64,000 nt of DNA. Source: Desertivirga xinjiangensis. GTDB taxonomy: Bacteria; Bacteroidota; Bacteroidia; Sphingobacteriales; Sphingobacteriaceae. The translations under genes were made by a program, and so were the position numbers. The stretch is from the NCBI RefSeq assembly GCF_024436435.1, contig NZ_JAFMZP010000002.1:558001-622000 (forward strand), read 5' to 3'. The notes beneath the pieces are model-generated. The model had not been told where the DNA came from. It saw nothing but the letters and a program-made list of their open reading frames with translations, and ran no database searches. Below, one piece after another: positions 25,898 through 36,169 of the stretch (the first letter of the stretch is position 1; every line of letters begins with the position of its first letter).

Positions 25898-27253
25898 TCA
25901 CTTTACGTGCGATGGCACTTTTACTTCTTTGCCAATGATCACGTTATTAAACACAATATTTTCAGTATTGCTGAGACTTAATCCTGTGGCGGCGGAATCA
26001 ATGGTAACATTGGAGAAATGTATATCCCTCACCTTTTTTGTTGGGAAACCTTGAATAACAATAGCAGCGTTAGTTGCTCGTCTGAATTTTACGCTGTCGA
26101 CAAAGACATTCCGTATATCAGTTGCAAAACCTTTTCCTTCTCCATGGTAATATGACGTGATGAAGAAGGCGTCTTCTACGTCCCCAAATTCAACGTTATT
26201 CACATAAATATTACGGATAAAGCCACCCCGGTCCGGATTAGACTTTAAATAGATGCCGCGCTTGCAATAGCCGCCGTAAGTGCAGTTTTCAACAAAAATA
26301 TTTTGTACCCCCGCCGACATCTCACTACCAATCACCACGCCGTGAAGCCCTTTAAACCTGCAATTGCGAATGATGATGTTTTCAGAGCTAGTGGCTGTTT
26401 TCCGGCCTTCGTGGTCACGCCCGGCTTTGATGGCGACATTGTCGTCGCTGTTGTTGAAATCAATATCCTCAATCAATATGTTCTTTGAGTATTCGGGGTC
26501 GAAGCCGTCGTTGTTTTTATTAAAGGCTTCGAATTTCATTTTTCGTGCAGTGATGTTTTCTGACTTTAGGAAATGTACACACCAGAAAGGGGAGTTTTTG
26601 ATAGTCACACCTTCCATAAGGATATTCTTACATTCGAAAAACTGGATGAGTTGTGGGCGCAGGAAATGTCCTTTGCCGAATATTCGTTCTTTCAGAGGGA
26701 CGTCTTCGTGATTCATCCTCCGGCTTAAAAGTTGACTTTCTTTTTGTTGCGCATGCCATTTGGCGAAAGAGTCACTGGCATTTCCGTCAATGATACCTTC
26801 ACCAATGATTGCCACATTTTCAAGCTGATACCCGTAAATAAATGGACTATAGTTGTAAAGAAAGGTGCCTTCCCAACTGGTGAGTACCACTGGCAAGTAA
26901 TCTGATGGATTGGTTCCGAAAACCAGCTTCGATCCCTTTTGTAACTCAATGCAAAGATTACTTGTCAGATGTATGGGGCCCTTGACAAGGTAAGTGCCAG
27001 GGGGAACTATTATTTTTCCTTCGTTCTGTTCTTTACATGTTTGAATAGCTTTGTCGAATGCAGGTTTACAGTCCGTAATTGAATCGCCGACAGCACCAAA
27101 TTTGGTGATCAGCATCGTGTTTTCGGAAATTTTAGGGGGAACGATGTTCTTGAGAATTTCGTCACGCTTTCCGGTCCGGGAAGAATCTTTTTTAGGAGCA
27201 CGACTGCAGGAAACGGTATAGACGGATATAAAAAGGAGAAAAATGTATTTCAT
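25898..27253 (-). CDS. GH28 family polygalacturonase-type lipoprotein
   Basis: This 451-residue protein belongs to glycoside hydrolase family 28, right-handed beta-helix enzymes that cut galacturonan or rhamnogalacturonan. The leader MKYIFLLFISVYTVSC makes it a lipoprotein (Cys16). The mature enzyme starts with the family block ITKFGAVGDSITDCKPAFDKA. The catalytic motifs are visible: NNDGFDP, SDDNVAIKAG (the Asp pair), GLHGVVIGSE (the His) and RGIYLKS (the Arg-Lys motif region). It is likely to act at the cell surface or in the periplasm on pectin-derived oligosaccharides. There is no SusC/SusD beside it. A short unidentified frame ends 7 bases upstream, which suggests that the gene was once part of a larger operon. 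Confidence 0.92.
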   Translation of the reverse strand: MKYIFLLFISVYTVSCSRAPKKDSSRTGKRDEILKNIVPPKISENTMLITKFGAVGDSITDCKPAFDKAIQTCKEQNEGKIIVPPGTYLVKGPIHLTSNLCIELQKGSKLVFGTNPSDYLPVVLTSWEGTFLYNYSPFIYGYQLENVAIIGEGIIDGNASDSFAKWHAQQKESQLLSRRMNHEDVPLKERIFGKGHFLRPQLIQFFECKNILMEGVTIKNSPFWCVHFLKSENITARKMKFEAFNKNNDGFDPEYSKNILIEDIDFNNSDDNVAIKAGRDHEGRKTATSSENIIIRNCRFKGLHGVVIGSEMSAGVQNIFVENCTYGGYCKRGIYLKSNPDRGGFIRNIYVNNVEFGDVEDAFFITSYYHGEGKGFATDIRNVFVDSVKFRRATNAAIVIQGFPTKKVRDIHFSNVTIDSAATGLSLSNTENIVFNNVIIGKEVKVPSHVK

Positions 27254-27260
27254 GAGGATA

Positions 27261-27530
27261 CTATTTTAAGAGCAAAGGGCTTTCTGATTCAACAGGCCAC
27301 ACAATATAAGAATAGGTTTTTGTTTGGGGCGAGTCTGCAAACTCATTTTTATCCTCATTAGAACGTGGCTTCAATGAACGCTTATCAAAGCTGGGAATCA
27401 ATTGTAAATAACCGATATCTAAGAAGTATTTAACCGCTACTGGGCGCCAGCTTTCCAAACCTGGTACGCGCTTGGTAGGGGTTTTGTACAGGTTATTTGG
27501 CAACTCTTCCCAGCGCCTTTCAAAGCTTAG
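27261..27530 (-). pseudogene. unidentified short frame, possibly the 3' remnant of a lost gene
   Basis: An open frame of about 89 codons runs from just after a TAA at 27533-27531 to a stop 7 bases before the GH28 start. It has no ATG; only a TTG at 27503 could start it, giving 80 residues. The composition is protein-like, with Trp, Pro and aromatic residues (FERRWEELPNNLYKTPTKR, YSYIVWPVESESP), unlike an antisense shadow, and no gene lies on the other strand. I do not recognise it. The tight spacing to the GH28 start fits the tail of a truncated upstream gene of the same operon. A small independent gene is the alternative. Confidence 0.35.
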
Positions 27531-27579
27531 TTAGAAGTATGGATAAAATGAAAACCCTGCTCGTCTTGGAAATTATGCA

Positions 27580-29859
<2,280 letters not shown>

Positions 29860-29912
29860 TTAAGTTTATAAAACGAATAGTTTTTTAGTACTCTCAGTTA
29901 AATTGCTCGCTA

Positions 29913-29944
29913 TAAAGTTAGGATGGTGATGGGTATAATCAAAA
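29913..29944 (-). promoter_or_regulatory. katG promoter (-33/-7)
   Basis: Read on the minus strand, TTTTG (29944-29940), a 19-base spacer and TAACTTTA (29920-29913) match the Bacteroidota promoter TTTG-N19-TAnnTTTG except for the last base. Transcription would start near 29906, giving a leader of about 50 bases. Confidence 0.6.
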
Positions 29945-29964
29945 TCAATTAAACCTATATTGTG

Positions 29965-29979
29965 ATAGCTAAAATCTAT
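29965..29979. promoter_or_regulatory. OxyR-like half operator upstream of katG
   Basis: ATAGCTAAAATCTAT matches the OxyR half-operator consensus ATAGntnnnanCTAT at every fixed position. It is centred about 66 bases upstream of the predicted katG start site, where OxyR activates in other bacteria. A further CTAT at 29955-29958 could belong to a degraded second half. No oxyR gene is in the window; the regulator is inferred. Confidence 0.5.
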
Positions 29980-30204
29980 TTCACTAAATGAAAATTTTGA
30001 TCAAATTTCAAACAATCGATGACTTGGGTGTTGTGAAGGGGGTGGTTATACTTATAATATCTCGCTTAACATCTGGATGGATTAAACGAACTACATGATT
30101 TTCCATGTTCTGATGTGAAAGATTTAAAGACATGTACGATACCTTGTATGAAGATTCTGAGGGAAACCATTAAGTTTAGAAAATAAAAGCATTAAAATAT
30201 TCAA

Positions 30205-31281
30205 ATGAATTCATTTCTTCTAAGTGCAATACTGGCAATTACTTCGCTTTCATTGACTGAGGGCGCAACAGCCCAAAAGAAACTTTTTTACACCAAAGCT
30301 TCTGAATTGGGTCGCGTGGGGCAGATCCTTCCTACTGCTAACCTTTTTCACCGGATTGACACGGCAACTTATCCAAATTTGCCAGCTGTTGTAAAGACCC
30401 TACTTACCCAGTCTGCGGGAAAGGCTTTTGTTTTTACAACGAATAGTAATACAATTGGTGCAAAATGGTGCGTGAGTCCAAGAAAGCAATCAGACAACCT
30501 TACTGCGATTAATCAGAAAGGCCTCGATTTGTACATTAAAAGGCAGGGCGAATGGGTATGGGCAGGTGTTGGAAGGCCGAAGGCTAACTGCACCGAGCAA
30601 ACTATCGTTGGCGATATGGATAATTCAGATAAAGAGTGCCTTCTTTACCTTCCTCTTTATGATGAAACCATTTCGCTGGAAATCGGTGTAGAAACTGGCA
30701 GCACGATTGCTGCGAGTGCGTCGCCGTTTAAAAAAAGGGTGCTGATCTACGGCTCCAGTATTGCACAGGGAGCTTCTGCCAGCAGGCCTGGTCTGGCTTA
30801 TCCTGCGATGTTATCAAGGAGAACGGGATTAAATTTCTTAAATCTTGGCTTGAGTGGAAATGCCAAAATGCATCGGGAAGTGGCCGATATGATTGTTGAC
30901 ATACCTGCCGATGCTTATATTCTGGATTGTGTTCCAAATTCTTCGCCGGATGAAATTAAAGAAAGAACGGCTTACCTTGTAAACTCTATCCGGAAAAAAT
31001 ATCCAAAAGCTCCTATTATTATGATACAAAGCCTCGTTAGAGAGCAGGGTAACTGGAATAACGCTACCAGAGAGCGTGTTGCGGCACAGAACCAATCGTT
31101 TCAGAGAGAGTTTGATGCTTTGATATCAAAAGGGGTAAAAGACTTGTATTTTATCAAAGAATCCAACTTCCTCGGGACAGACCATGAAGGAACTGTTGAC
31201 GGAACACATCCTAATGACATTGGCTTCGAAAGGTTCGTGAACGTTATAGAGCCTCAAATCGAGAAGATCTTAAAAGAATGA
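30205..31281 (+). CDS. exported SGNH/GDSL-type hydrolase with N-terminal SGNH_N domain
   Basis: The 358-residue protein has a signal peptide (to about residue 23, ATAQ) and an N-terminal beta-sandwich domain (about 30-175) as in the SGNH_N family. A C-terminal SGNH esterase domain follows. The catalytic set is visible: S185 in GSSIAQG, the oxyanion Gly and Asn in LGLSGNAKM, and D332/H335 in DGTHPND. Such enzymes are often carbohydrate acetylesterases; the actual substrate is unknown. Its stop overlaps the glycerate kinase start (ATGA), so the two are translationally coupled. This may link deacylation or breakdown of a sugar acid to glycerate metabolism. Confidence 0.85.
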   Translation: MNSFLLSAILAITSLSLTEGATAQKKLFYTKASELGRVGQILPTANLFHRIDTATYPNLPAVVKTLLTQSAGKAFVFTTNSNTIGAKWCVSPRKQSDNLTAINQKGLDLYIKRQGEWVWAGVGRPKANCTEQTIVGDMDNSDKECLLYLPLYDETISLEIGVETGSTIAASASPFKKRVLIYGSSIAQGASASRPGLAYPAMLSRRTGLNFLNLGLSGNAKMHREVADMIVDIPADAYILDCVPNSSPDEIKERTAYLVNSIRKKYPKAPIIMIQSLVREQGNWNNATRERVAAQNQSFQREFDALISKGVKDLYFIKESNFLGTDHEGTVDGTHPNDIGFERFVNVIEPQIEKILKE

Positions 31282-32417
31282 AGATACTCATAGCACCCAA
31301 TGCCTTCAAAAATAGCATTACAGCAAGTGAAGCTGCAATTGTTATTAAGGAAGGTTTAAGTACAAGCGTTCTGAAGGCATCCTATGAATGTTTTCCTATC
31401 GCCGATGGGGGCGACGGAACCGCTGCTTTGATTATGCAAAAGTGCCAGGGAGAAATTGTGGAAGTGACCGTTAGTGATCCCCTTGAGCGCGAGATTGCAT
31501 CTTCATTTGGCCTCATAAATGGCGGGAAAACAGCTATAATCGAAATGGCTGATGCTTCCGGTTTAAGATTGTTAAAGCCCGATGAGCAGGATCCAACTCT
31601 AGCTACTTCTAAAGGGACCGGGCAATTGTTAAAGATGGCTTTGGATAAAGGTGTCGAGGAGATTTTTTTAGGAATGGGAGGTTCGGCAACCGTTGATGGA
31701 GGTTTGGGAATATTGAAAGCCCTGGGAGTCAAATTTTTAGATTCTGAAGGGAATTCGATAGAGAATGTGCTACAGAGTTATAATTCGCTTTCTTCCATTG
31801 ATCTGTCGAAAGTGGATCAAAGGGTGTTTAATTGCCAGTTGACCGTCTTGTGCGATGTAGATAGCAAGCTTTTGGGGGAGGATGGAGCAGCAGCAGTTTT
31901 TGGTCCTCAGAAAGGAGCTAGTCCGGAACAAGTAAAAGAACTGGATGCTTTTCTTACTCAATTTAATCATATAACACTTCAGCAAACAGGCTTAGACATG
32001 TCTCAAATGAAATATGGTGGCACTGCTGGAGGGGCAGCTGCAGCTGTAGCTGCCTATTTTAATGCCAGGCTTGAAAATGGCATAAGTTACTTTTTGAAGC
32101 TTACCAGATTTGAGGATACTTTAAAAGCCTGTGACTTCCTGATAACAGGTGAGGGAGCCTTAGATCATCAAACGTTGCAAGGCAAAGGTCCTGTAGGGGT
32201 GGCGAAGGTTGCGAAAGAACGCGGCATTCCGGTGTTTGCTTTGACCGGCAAGGTTGCATTAAGCGATATACCCCAATTGCGAAAATATTTTGACGTTATT
32301 CTTCCGATAGGAAATCAACCTATGGGTTTAGATGATGCCCTTAAGTCAACACATGATAATCTGAAAAGAACTGCAGCTGAGCTGGGATATATGCTTAAAC
32401 TGGTTAAGAGCCAATAA
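31278..32417 (+). CDS. glycerate kinase (GarK/GlxK family)
   Basis: The 379-residue enzyme phosphorylates D-glycerate, feeding it into lower glycolysis. It starts MKILIAPNAFKNSITASEAA and shows the family blocks PIADGGDGT, EMADASGLRLL, GMGGSATVDGGLG, GTAGGAAAA and LITGEGALDHQTLQGKGP. Members of this family make 2- or 3-phosphoglycerate depending on subgroup; the sequence alone does not decide which. It overlaps the SGNH hydrolase gene by four bases (ATGA) and is the last gene of that unit. Only a weak hairpin is visible behind it, near 32444-32472. Confidence 0.93.
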   Translation: MKILIAPNAFKNSITASEAAIVIKEGLSTSVLKASYECFPIADGGDGTAALIMQKCQGEIVEVTVSDPLEREIASSFGLINGGKTAIIEMADASGLRLLKPDEQDPTLATSKGTGQLLKMALDKGVEEIFLGMGGSATVDGGLGILKALGVKFLDSEGNSIENVLQSYNSLSSIDLSKVDQRVFNCQLTVLCDVDSKLLGEDGAAAVFGPQKGASPEQVKELDAFLTQFNHITLQQTGLDMSQMKYGGTAGGAAAAVAAYFNARLENGISYFLKLTRFEDTLKACDFLITGEGALDHQTLQGKGPVGVAKVAKERGIPVFALTGKVALSDIPQLRKYFDVILPIGNQPMGLDDALKSTHDNLKRTAAELGYMLKLVKSQ

Positions 32418-32546
32418 AGTAATAGATATTCTATTGAAAAATTCCGGCAAACATGCCTGAGCTGTATGCCGGTAAAATGTGTTTTATTCGAGAATGAACA
32501 TGATGCCTGATTTATCCATCAGCGGTGACCCATCCCTGTATGATCC

Positions 32547-33401
32547 CTATTGTTCGGTGTACTCGATGTTTGTTTTTGCTGCCAGATACTTCCACTCTTC
32601 CAGGTCCCTGTTCAGCAGGTTCATTTTGTCCTGCGCCAGCTGATAGGAGTCTTCACCGAGAAAGAGATGCAGTGGAGGGCTAGTGCTTTCGGCTGCCTTC
32701 ATCAATACAGATGCTGCCTTTTTAGGATCGCCAGGCTGATTTCCATTAATGTTGCTCTTATGCAATTGTTCTACTTTGCGGACTTCCTCGTAAGCTTCCA
32801 ATGGGTTTTTTGGCGAGCCAAGAGAGCCACTGGTAAGGAAATCGGTGCGAAAATACCCCGGAGAAACAACAGTAGCATGGATACCGAACTGTTTTACTTC
32901 GCTGGCCAGGGCTTCTGTCAATCCGTGTACTGCAAATTTAGTCGCGCAGTAAACTCCGAAGCCAGGGAACAGACCTGTAAAACCTCCAATCGAAGCAATA
33001 TTGAAAATATGTCCCGACTTTTGTTCCCGCAGGTACGGCATTACCTTCCGGATCACGTTTAGAAGACCGAAAACGTTTACTTCAAAGTTTTCGCGCGATT
33101 CACTATCACTCAGTTCTTCCAGGCTACCAAGCAGTCCGTAACCTGCATTGTTCACTACTACATCAACCCGTTGAAACTTGCGAACCGTGTCTGCAATGGC
33201 CGCCTCTACGCTTCTTTCTGATTTAATATCTACCGCGAGAGGCAGAAACTGATCGGATTCAGCACTTACTGCCGCTTGCAACTCATTCAAGTTTCTTGAT
33301 GTAGCTGCTACCCGATAGCCGTTGTTTAATAATTGCTTAACCAGGCTTAGACCCAATCCTTTGGAAGCCCCGGTTATGAACCATACTTTTTTTGTTTCCA
33401 T
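32547..33401 (-). CDS. short-chain dehydrogenase/reductase (tandem copy 1)
   Basis: The classical SDR fold binds NAD(P): the Gly-rich motif is TGASKGLG, NNAGYG follows at about residue 86, and the catalytic pair YCATK has its Tyr and Lys near residues 156-160 with an upstream Ser (NIASIGG). The start METKKVWFITG is preferred. A longer frame back to 33470 would add 23 residues that overlap the neighbouring gene. It is 31 bases downstream of a closely related SDR gene and is probably co-transcribed with it. The C-terminal part (PLHLFLGEDSYQLA) is shared with the neighbour. The substrate is unknown; this subgroup is often annotated as SDR family NAD(P)-dependent oxidoreductase with no known reaction. 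Confidence 0.9.
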   Translation of the reverse strand: METKKVWFITGASKGLGLSLVKQLLNNGYRVAATSRNLNELQAAVSAESDQFLPLAVDIKSERSVEAAIADTVRKFQRVDVVVNNAGYGLLGSLEELSDSESRENFEVNVFGLLNVIRKVMPYLREQKSGHIFNIASIGGFTGLFPGFGVYCATKFAVHGLTEALASEVKQFGIHATVVSPGYFRTDFLTSGSLGSPKNPLEAYEEVRKVEQLHKSNINGNQPGDPKKAASVLMKAAESTSPPLHLFLGEDSYQLAQDKMNLLNRDLEEWKYLAAKTNIEYTEQ

Positions 33402-33432
33402 TTTTGTGTTAATAGTTTGATTTATTTGTTTC

Positions 33433-34272
33433 TTATCCGTGGTAAGCCATGGAGCGTGCAAGCTCTTCACTGCGTTTGAATTCTTCGGCGAGGAATTCCA
33501 GTTTTCTCATGGCCCGGTTGTAGGCATCCTCGCCCAGAAGAAGATATAAGGGAGGCTCTGCTGCTGTGGCAGTTTGAATGATTGCTGCTGCTGCCTTTTC
33601 CGGATCGCCGGCCTGCTGTCCGTTCATTTGCAGGTATTTCTCATGGGATTCACGTACGCTTTGATATTCCGCTATCGGGCATTCGGGAAGGGCTAAGGAT
33701 TCCTTTGTCAGGAAGCTGGTTCGGAATGCACCGGGTGCCACAATAGTTACCTTAACTCCAAATTCCCTTACATCTTCGGCAAGTACTTCAGTTAAACCTA
33801 CTATTGAGAATTTGGTGGCCGCATACATCGCCCAGCCGGTATTGGCAGCAATACCTGCAATGGAGGAGATATTAAAAATGTGGCCTGAATGCTGCCTCCG
33901 CATAATTGGCATTACATGTCGGATGACATGAAGAGTTCCGAATACATTGATATCAAAGCTATCCCTGCTTTCTTTATCGCTTAGCTCTTCGATGCTGCCG
34001 CCAATCCCGTAGCCGGCGTTGTTGACCACCACATCGATCCTTTCGAAGGTCTCAACCGTTCTGTCTATTGCAGCCTTAACACTCGAATCGCTGCCCAGAT
34101 CCACCTGGAGGGGAAGAAAGGAAGGGGAGTCTGTACCCACTACATCCTTTAATTGCTCAAGGTTTCTGGATGTAGCTGCAACGCGCTGCCCTTGATTTAG
34201 CAACTGTCGTACGAGGCTTAGTCCGAATCCTTTAGAAGCTCCTGTAATAAACCATGTTTTTTTGTTATCCAT
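33433..34272 (-). CDS. short-chain dehydrogenase/reductase (tandem copy 2)
   Basis: This paralogue of the adjacent SDR has the same layout: TGASKGFG near the N-terminus, NNAGYG, the Ser in NISSIAG, YAATK as catalytic Tyr-x-x-x-Lys, and the shared C-terminal segment PLYLLLGEDAYNRA. The ATG at 34272 (MDNKKTWFITG) is preferred over a frame reaching 34386, whose extra residues have no SDR counterpart. The pair probably arose by tandem duplication. The upstream AraC gene points in the same direction and may control both. The substrate is not predictable from sequence. Confidence 0.9.
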   Translation of the reverse strand: MDNKKTWFITGASKGFGLSLVRQLLNQGQRVAATSRNLEQLKDVVGTDSPSFLPLQVDLGSDSSVKAAIDRTVETFERIDVVVNNAGYGIGGSIEELSDKESRDSFDINVFGTLHVIRHVMPIMRRQHSGHIFNISSIAGIAANTGWAMYAATKFSIVGLTEVLAEDVREFGVKVTIVAPGAFRTSFLTKESLALPECPIAEYQSVRESHEKYLQMNGQQAGDPEKAAAAIIQTATAAEPPLYLLLGEDAYNRAMRKLEFLAEEFKRSEELARSMAYHG

Positions 34273-34454
34273 ATCTAAATCGTTTGATAGTTCAAAGGTA
34301 GCTCGCTTGTGAAGGGTGAGATTGTGAGATTCAATGAGATCTTTGCGAAATTCAAACAGTGGGAAGAAATGAGCAATTCTCAGCAATGTACAAGGTTATG
34401 CCAGGGTCAGCAAGAGGCGGCAAAGTCAGCAGGGGCAGGAAGATATTTTTACAG

Positions 34455-34492
34455 ACGCAAGCAAGCAAATCCGGGGACTTGCTTGCTTGCGT
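34455..34492. terminator. 14-bp perfect hairpin between the AraC gene and the SDR pair
   Basis: ACGCAAGCAAGCAA (34455-34468) pairs exactly with 34479-34492 around a 10-base loop. It lies 27 bases past the AraC stop. The T-run follows on the plus strand rather than on the AraC-sense strand, so it may be an attenuating hairpin or regulatory dyad rather than a simple terminator. Confidence 0.5.
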
Positions 34493-34519
34493 TTTCGCCA
34501 ATTCGCTTTAAAATTAGAG

Positions 34520-35440
34520 CTAAGCCGCCTGGCTATTCCTGAAGCTGCTGGGCGTTAAAAGCGTATGTTTTTTAAAGAAGTTATTGAAATGTGCGGGATC
34601 TTCAAATCCGAGGGAGTAAGCTATTTCGGAAATGTTCCAGTTGGTATGCTTCAAAAGTACCTTTGCTTCTGCGGTTAAGCGTTCTGCAATAAGGTGGGTA
34701 GTGGTCTTTCCTGTCGATTCTTTTATCGCCCTGTTCAGGTGATTAACATGTACAGCCAGTTGCTCTGCATAGTCTTTCGCTGAACGCATCGTCAGGCGCT
34801 GACCTGGACGCTCAATTGGGAACTGTCTTTCGAGCAGTTCAGTAAAGACAGCAGTGATACGTGTCTTTGCATCCGGGTGGTGATATAGCGTTTCTGTCGG
34901 CCTTGATTTAAGAGCGAAGTGGGTTAATTCGGTGACGTAGTTTCGGATGAGATCCATTTTGAAAGTATAGTCGGAACTGATCTCGTCCAGCATTTTAAGG
35001 AATATGGCGCTTACGTGTTCGTCTTGCAGGGGATCAAGTTTATATGCGGGATTACCCCCTGGAGTGTACATGGGAAGGTCGCCTAATCCTCCTCTAATTT
35101 TTTCTGTGAAGAACGATTTAGAGAAAATACAGAAAAAGCCGGTCTTGTCATCTGAGAGTGATTCCCAGGTGTAAGGTATATTGGGGTTAAAGAACATGAG
35201 TGTAGAGCCTGATATCTCAACGCTTTTATCGGCATAGTGATACCTGTTCTTACCCCGGATAAGACTGATCTTATAGAAGTCGCGGCGACTGTAATTCACC
35301 GGAAGGGCATTAGGCCCATGGCAATCTTCAAGCCGGAACACGTTAAAATGCCCCGTCTCCCGGTTTAGATCTCCAGGCAAACGGTCGAACTTTATCTTGT
35401 AGAAATCTTCGATAGTCTCTGTTTTCATTACTATGTTCAT
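34520..35440 (-). CDS. AraC-family transcriptional regulator
   Basis: The 306-residue protein has an N-terminal cupin-like sensor region (about 30-170; RRDFYKISLIRG, FFNPNIPYTWES). The C-terminal pair of helix-turn-helix units (about 210-303) is typical of AraC: YAEQLAVHVNHLNRAIKEST, then WNISEIAYSLGFEDPAHFNNFFKKHT, with PSSFR at the end. This N-terminal type occurs in regulators of small-molecule oxidoreductase genes, and two SDR genes lie directly downstream in the same orientation. Control of that pair is a reasonable inference. ATG at 35440 or 35428 could be used. Confidence 0.92.
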   Translation of the reverse strand: MNIVMKTETIEDFYKIKFDRLPGDLNRETGHFNVFRLEDCHGPNALPVNYSRRDFYKISLIRGKNRYHYADKSVEISGSTLMFFNPNIPYTWESLSDDKTGFFCIFSKSFFTEKIRGGLGDLPMYTPGGNPAYKLDPLQDEHVSAIFLKMLDEISSDYTFKMDLIRNYVTELTHFALKSRPTETLYHHPDAKTRITAVFTELLERQFPIERPGQRLTMRSAKDYAEQLAVHVNHLNRAIKESTGKTTTHLIAERLTAEAKVLLKHTNWNISEIAYSLGFEDPAHFNNFFKKHTLLTPSSFRNSQAA

Positions 35441-35544
35441 ACACCCGGTGTTATAAGGCCCTTATCAACGGCAATGTCTAAAGTTAGGATGAAAAAGTCA
35501 ATGTTGTTTGTAATATTCACATAATGTCTTGCGAAATTCAAACA

Positions 35545-36168
35545 TTAGAGTTTTTCAGCTAAGTCCCTGAAGGTATTAAGAGTTTTTTCGGATACACGGG
35601 TACTCATCCCCTCCAGCCAATGGCTTTTCTCCCTCACGCTGACGGATCTCAAAATCCAGGTAATTTCTGTAAGGAGCTTCGGGGAATGATCGGGGCCGAC
35701 AATGGCCCCTTTCATATCCACAATTTCCTGGTTTGAGAAGTTTTCCCAAAGCAAAACATTCACTTTCTCTTCTTCTTTTTCCATATGCTGGAGGTGGAAA
35801 GCAATGAAACGGTTGAAGTCAAGGAAGATTTGCATCCCCAGTTTCTGCCGTATGTGTACATCCTCTGCAATCCTAACATCGTTGATTAACTTAATTAGTG
35901 TCTCACTCAAACGCTGCCCATGTAAATGATCATTTTCAAGCTCCAGCATCAAATGTTCGTCGTATTTTGTCAAATGGGGGAAAATATACTGGTCTTCGTG
36001 AAAGGAATGCCGCTCAACCAATTCCAGAACTTCTGTCAATTTTATTAGAAATTTGTTTGTTTCATGCCTGGAAGAAAAATCAATCTTTTGAATAGCTATT
36101 CCGGTATGAAATAACATTCCCCTCAAGCCCTTATGGCTGTAATAAAATGTGTTATAACGCTGGTCCAT
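35545..36168 (-). CDS. hemerythrin-like domain protein
   Basis: The 207-residue protein has an N-terminal four-helix region with the His/Glu pattern of hemerythrin domains. It shows a His near residue 12 (YYSHKGLRG), HSFHEDQYIFP, NDHLHGQRL, and FIAFHLQHMEKEEEKV. These residues would hold a di-iron centre for oxygen or nitric oxide sensing, or iron storage. The C-terminal 60 residues are less conserved. The gene begins one base after the stop of the upstream lipoprotein gene, so the two are tightly coupled. A cytoplasmic location is expected because there is no signal peptide. Confidence 0.82.
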   Translation of the reverse strand: MDQRYNTFYYSHKGLRGMLFHTGIAIQKIDFSSRHETNKFLIKLTEVLELVERHSFHEDQYIFPHLTKYDEHLMLELENDHLHGQRLSETLIKLINDVRIAEDVHIRQKLGMQIFLDFNRFIAFHLQHMEKEEEKVNVLLWENFSNQEIVDMKGAIVGPDHSPKLLTEITWILRSVSVREKSHWLEGMSTRVSEKTLNTFRDLAEKL

Positions 36169-36169
36169 C

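Noticed and set aside
32444-32472. CCGGCA...TGCCGG as a terminator between the glycerate kinase and SDR genes
   Set aside because: Only a 6-bp stem with a 17-base loop and no clear U-run; too weak to list as a feature.
34309-34542. 77-codon plus-strand frame between the SDR and AraC genes
   Set aside because: It reads through the perfect hairpin and into the AraC stop; no family resemblance.
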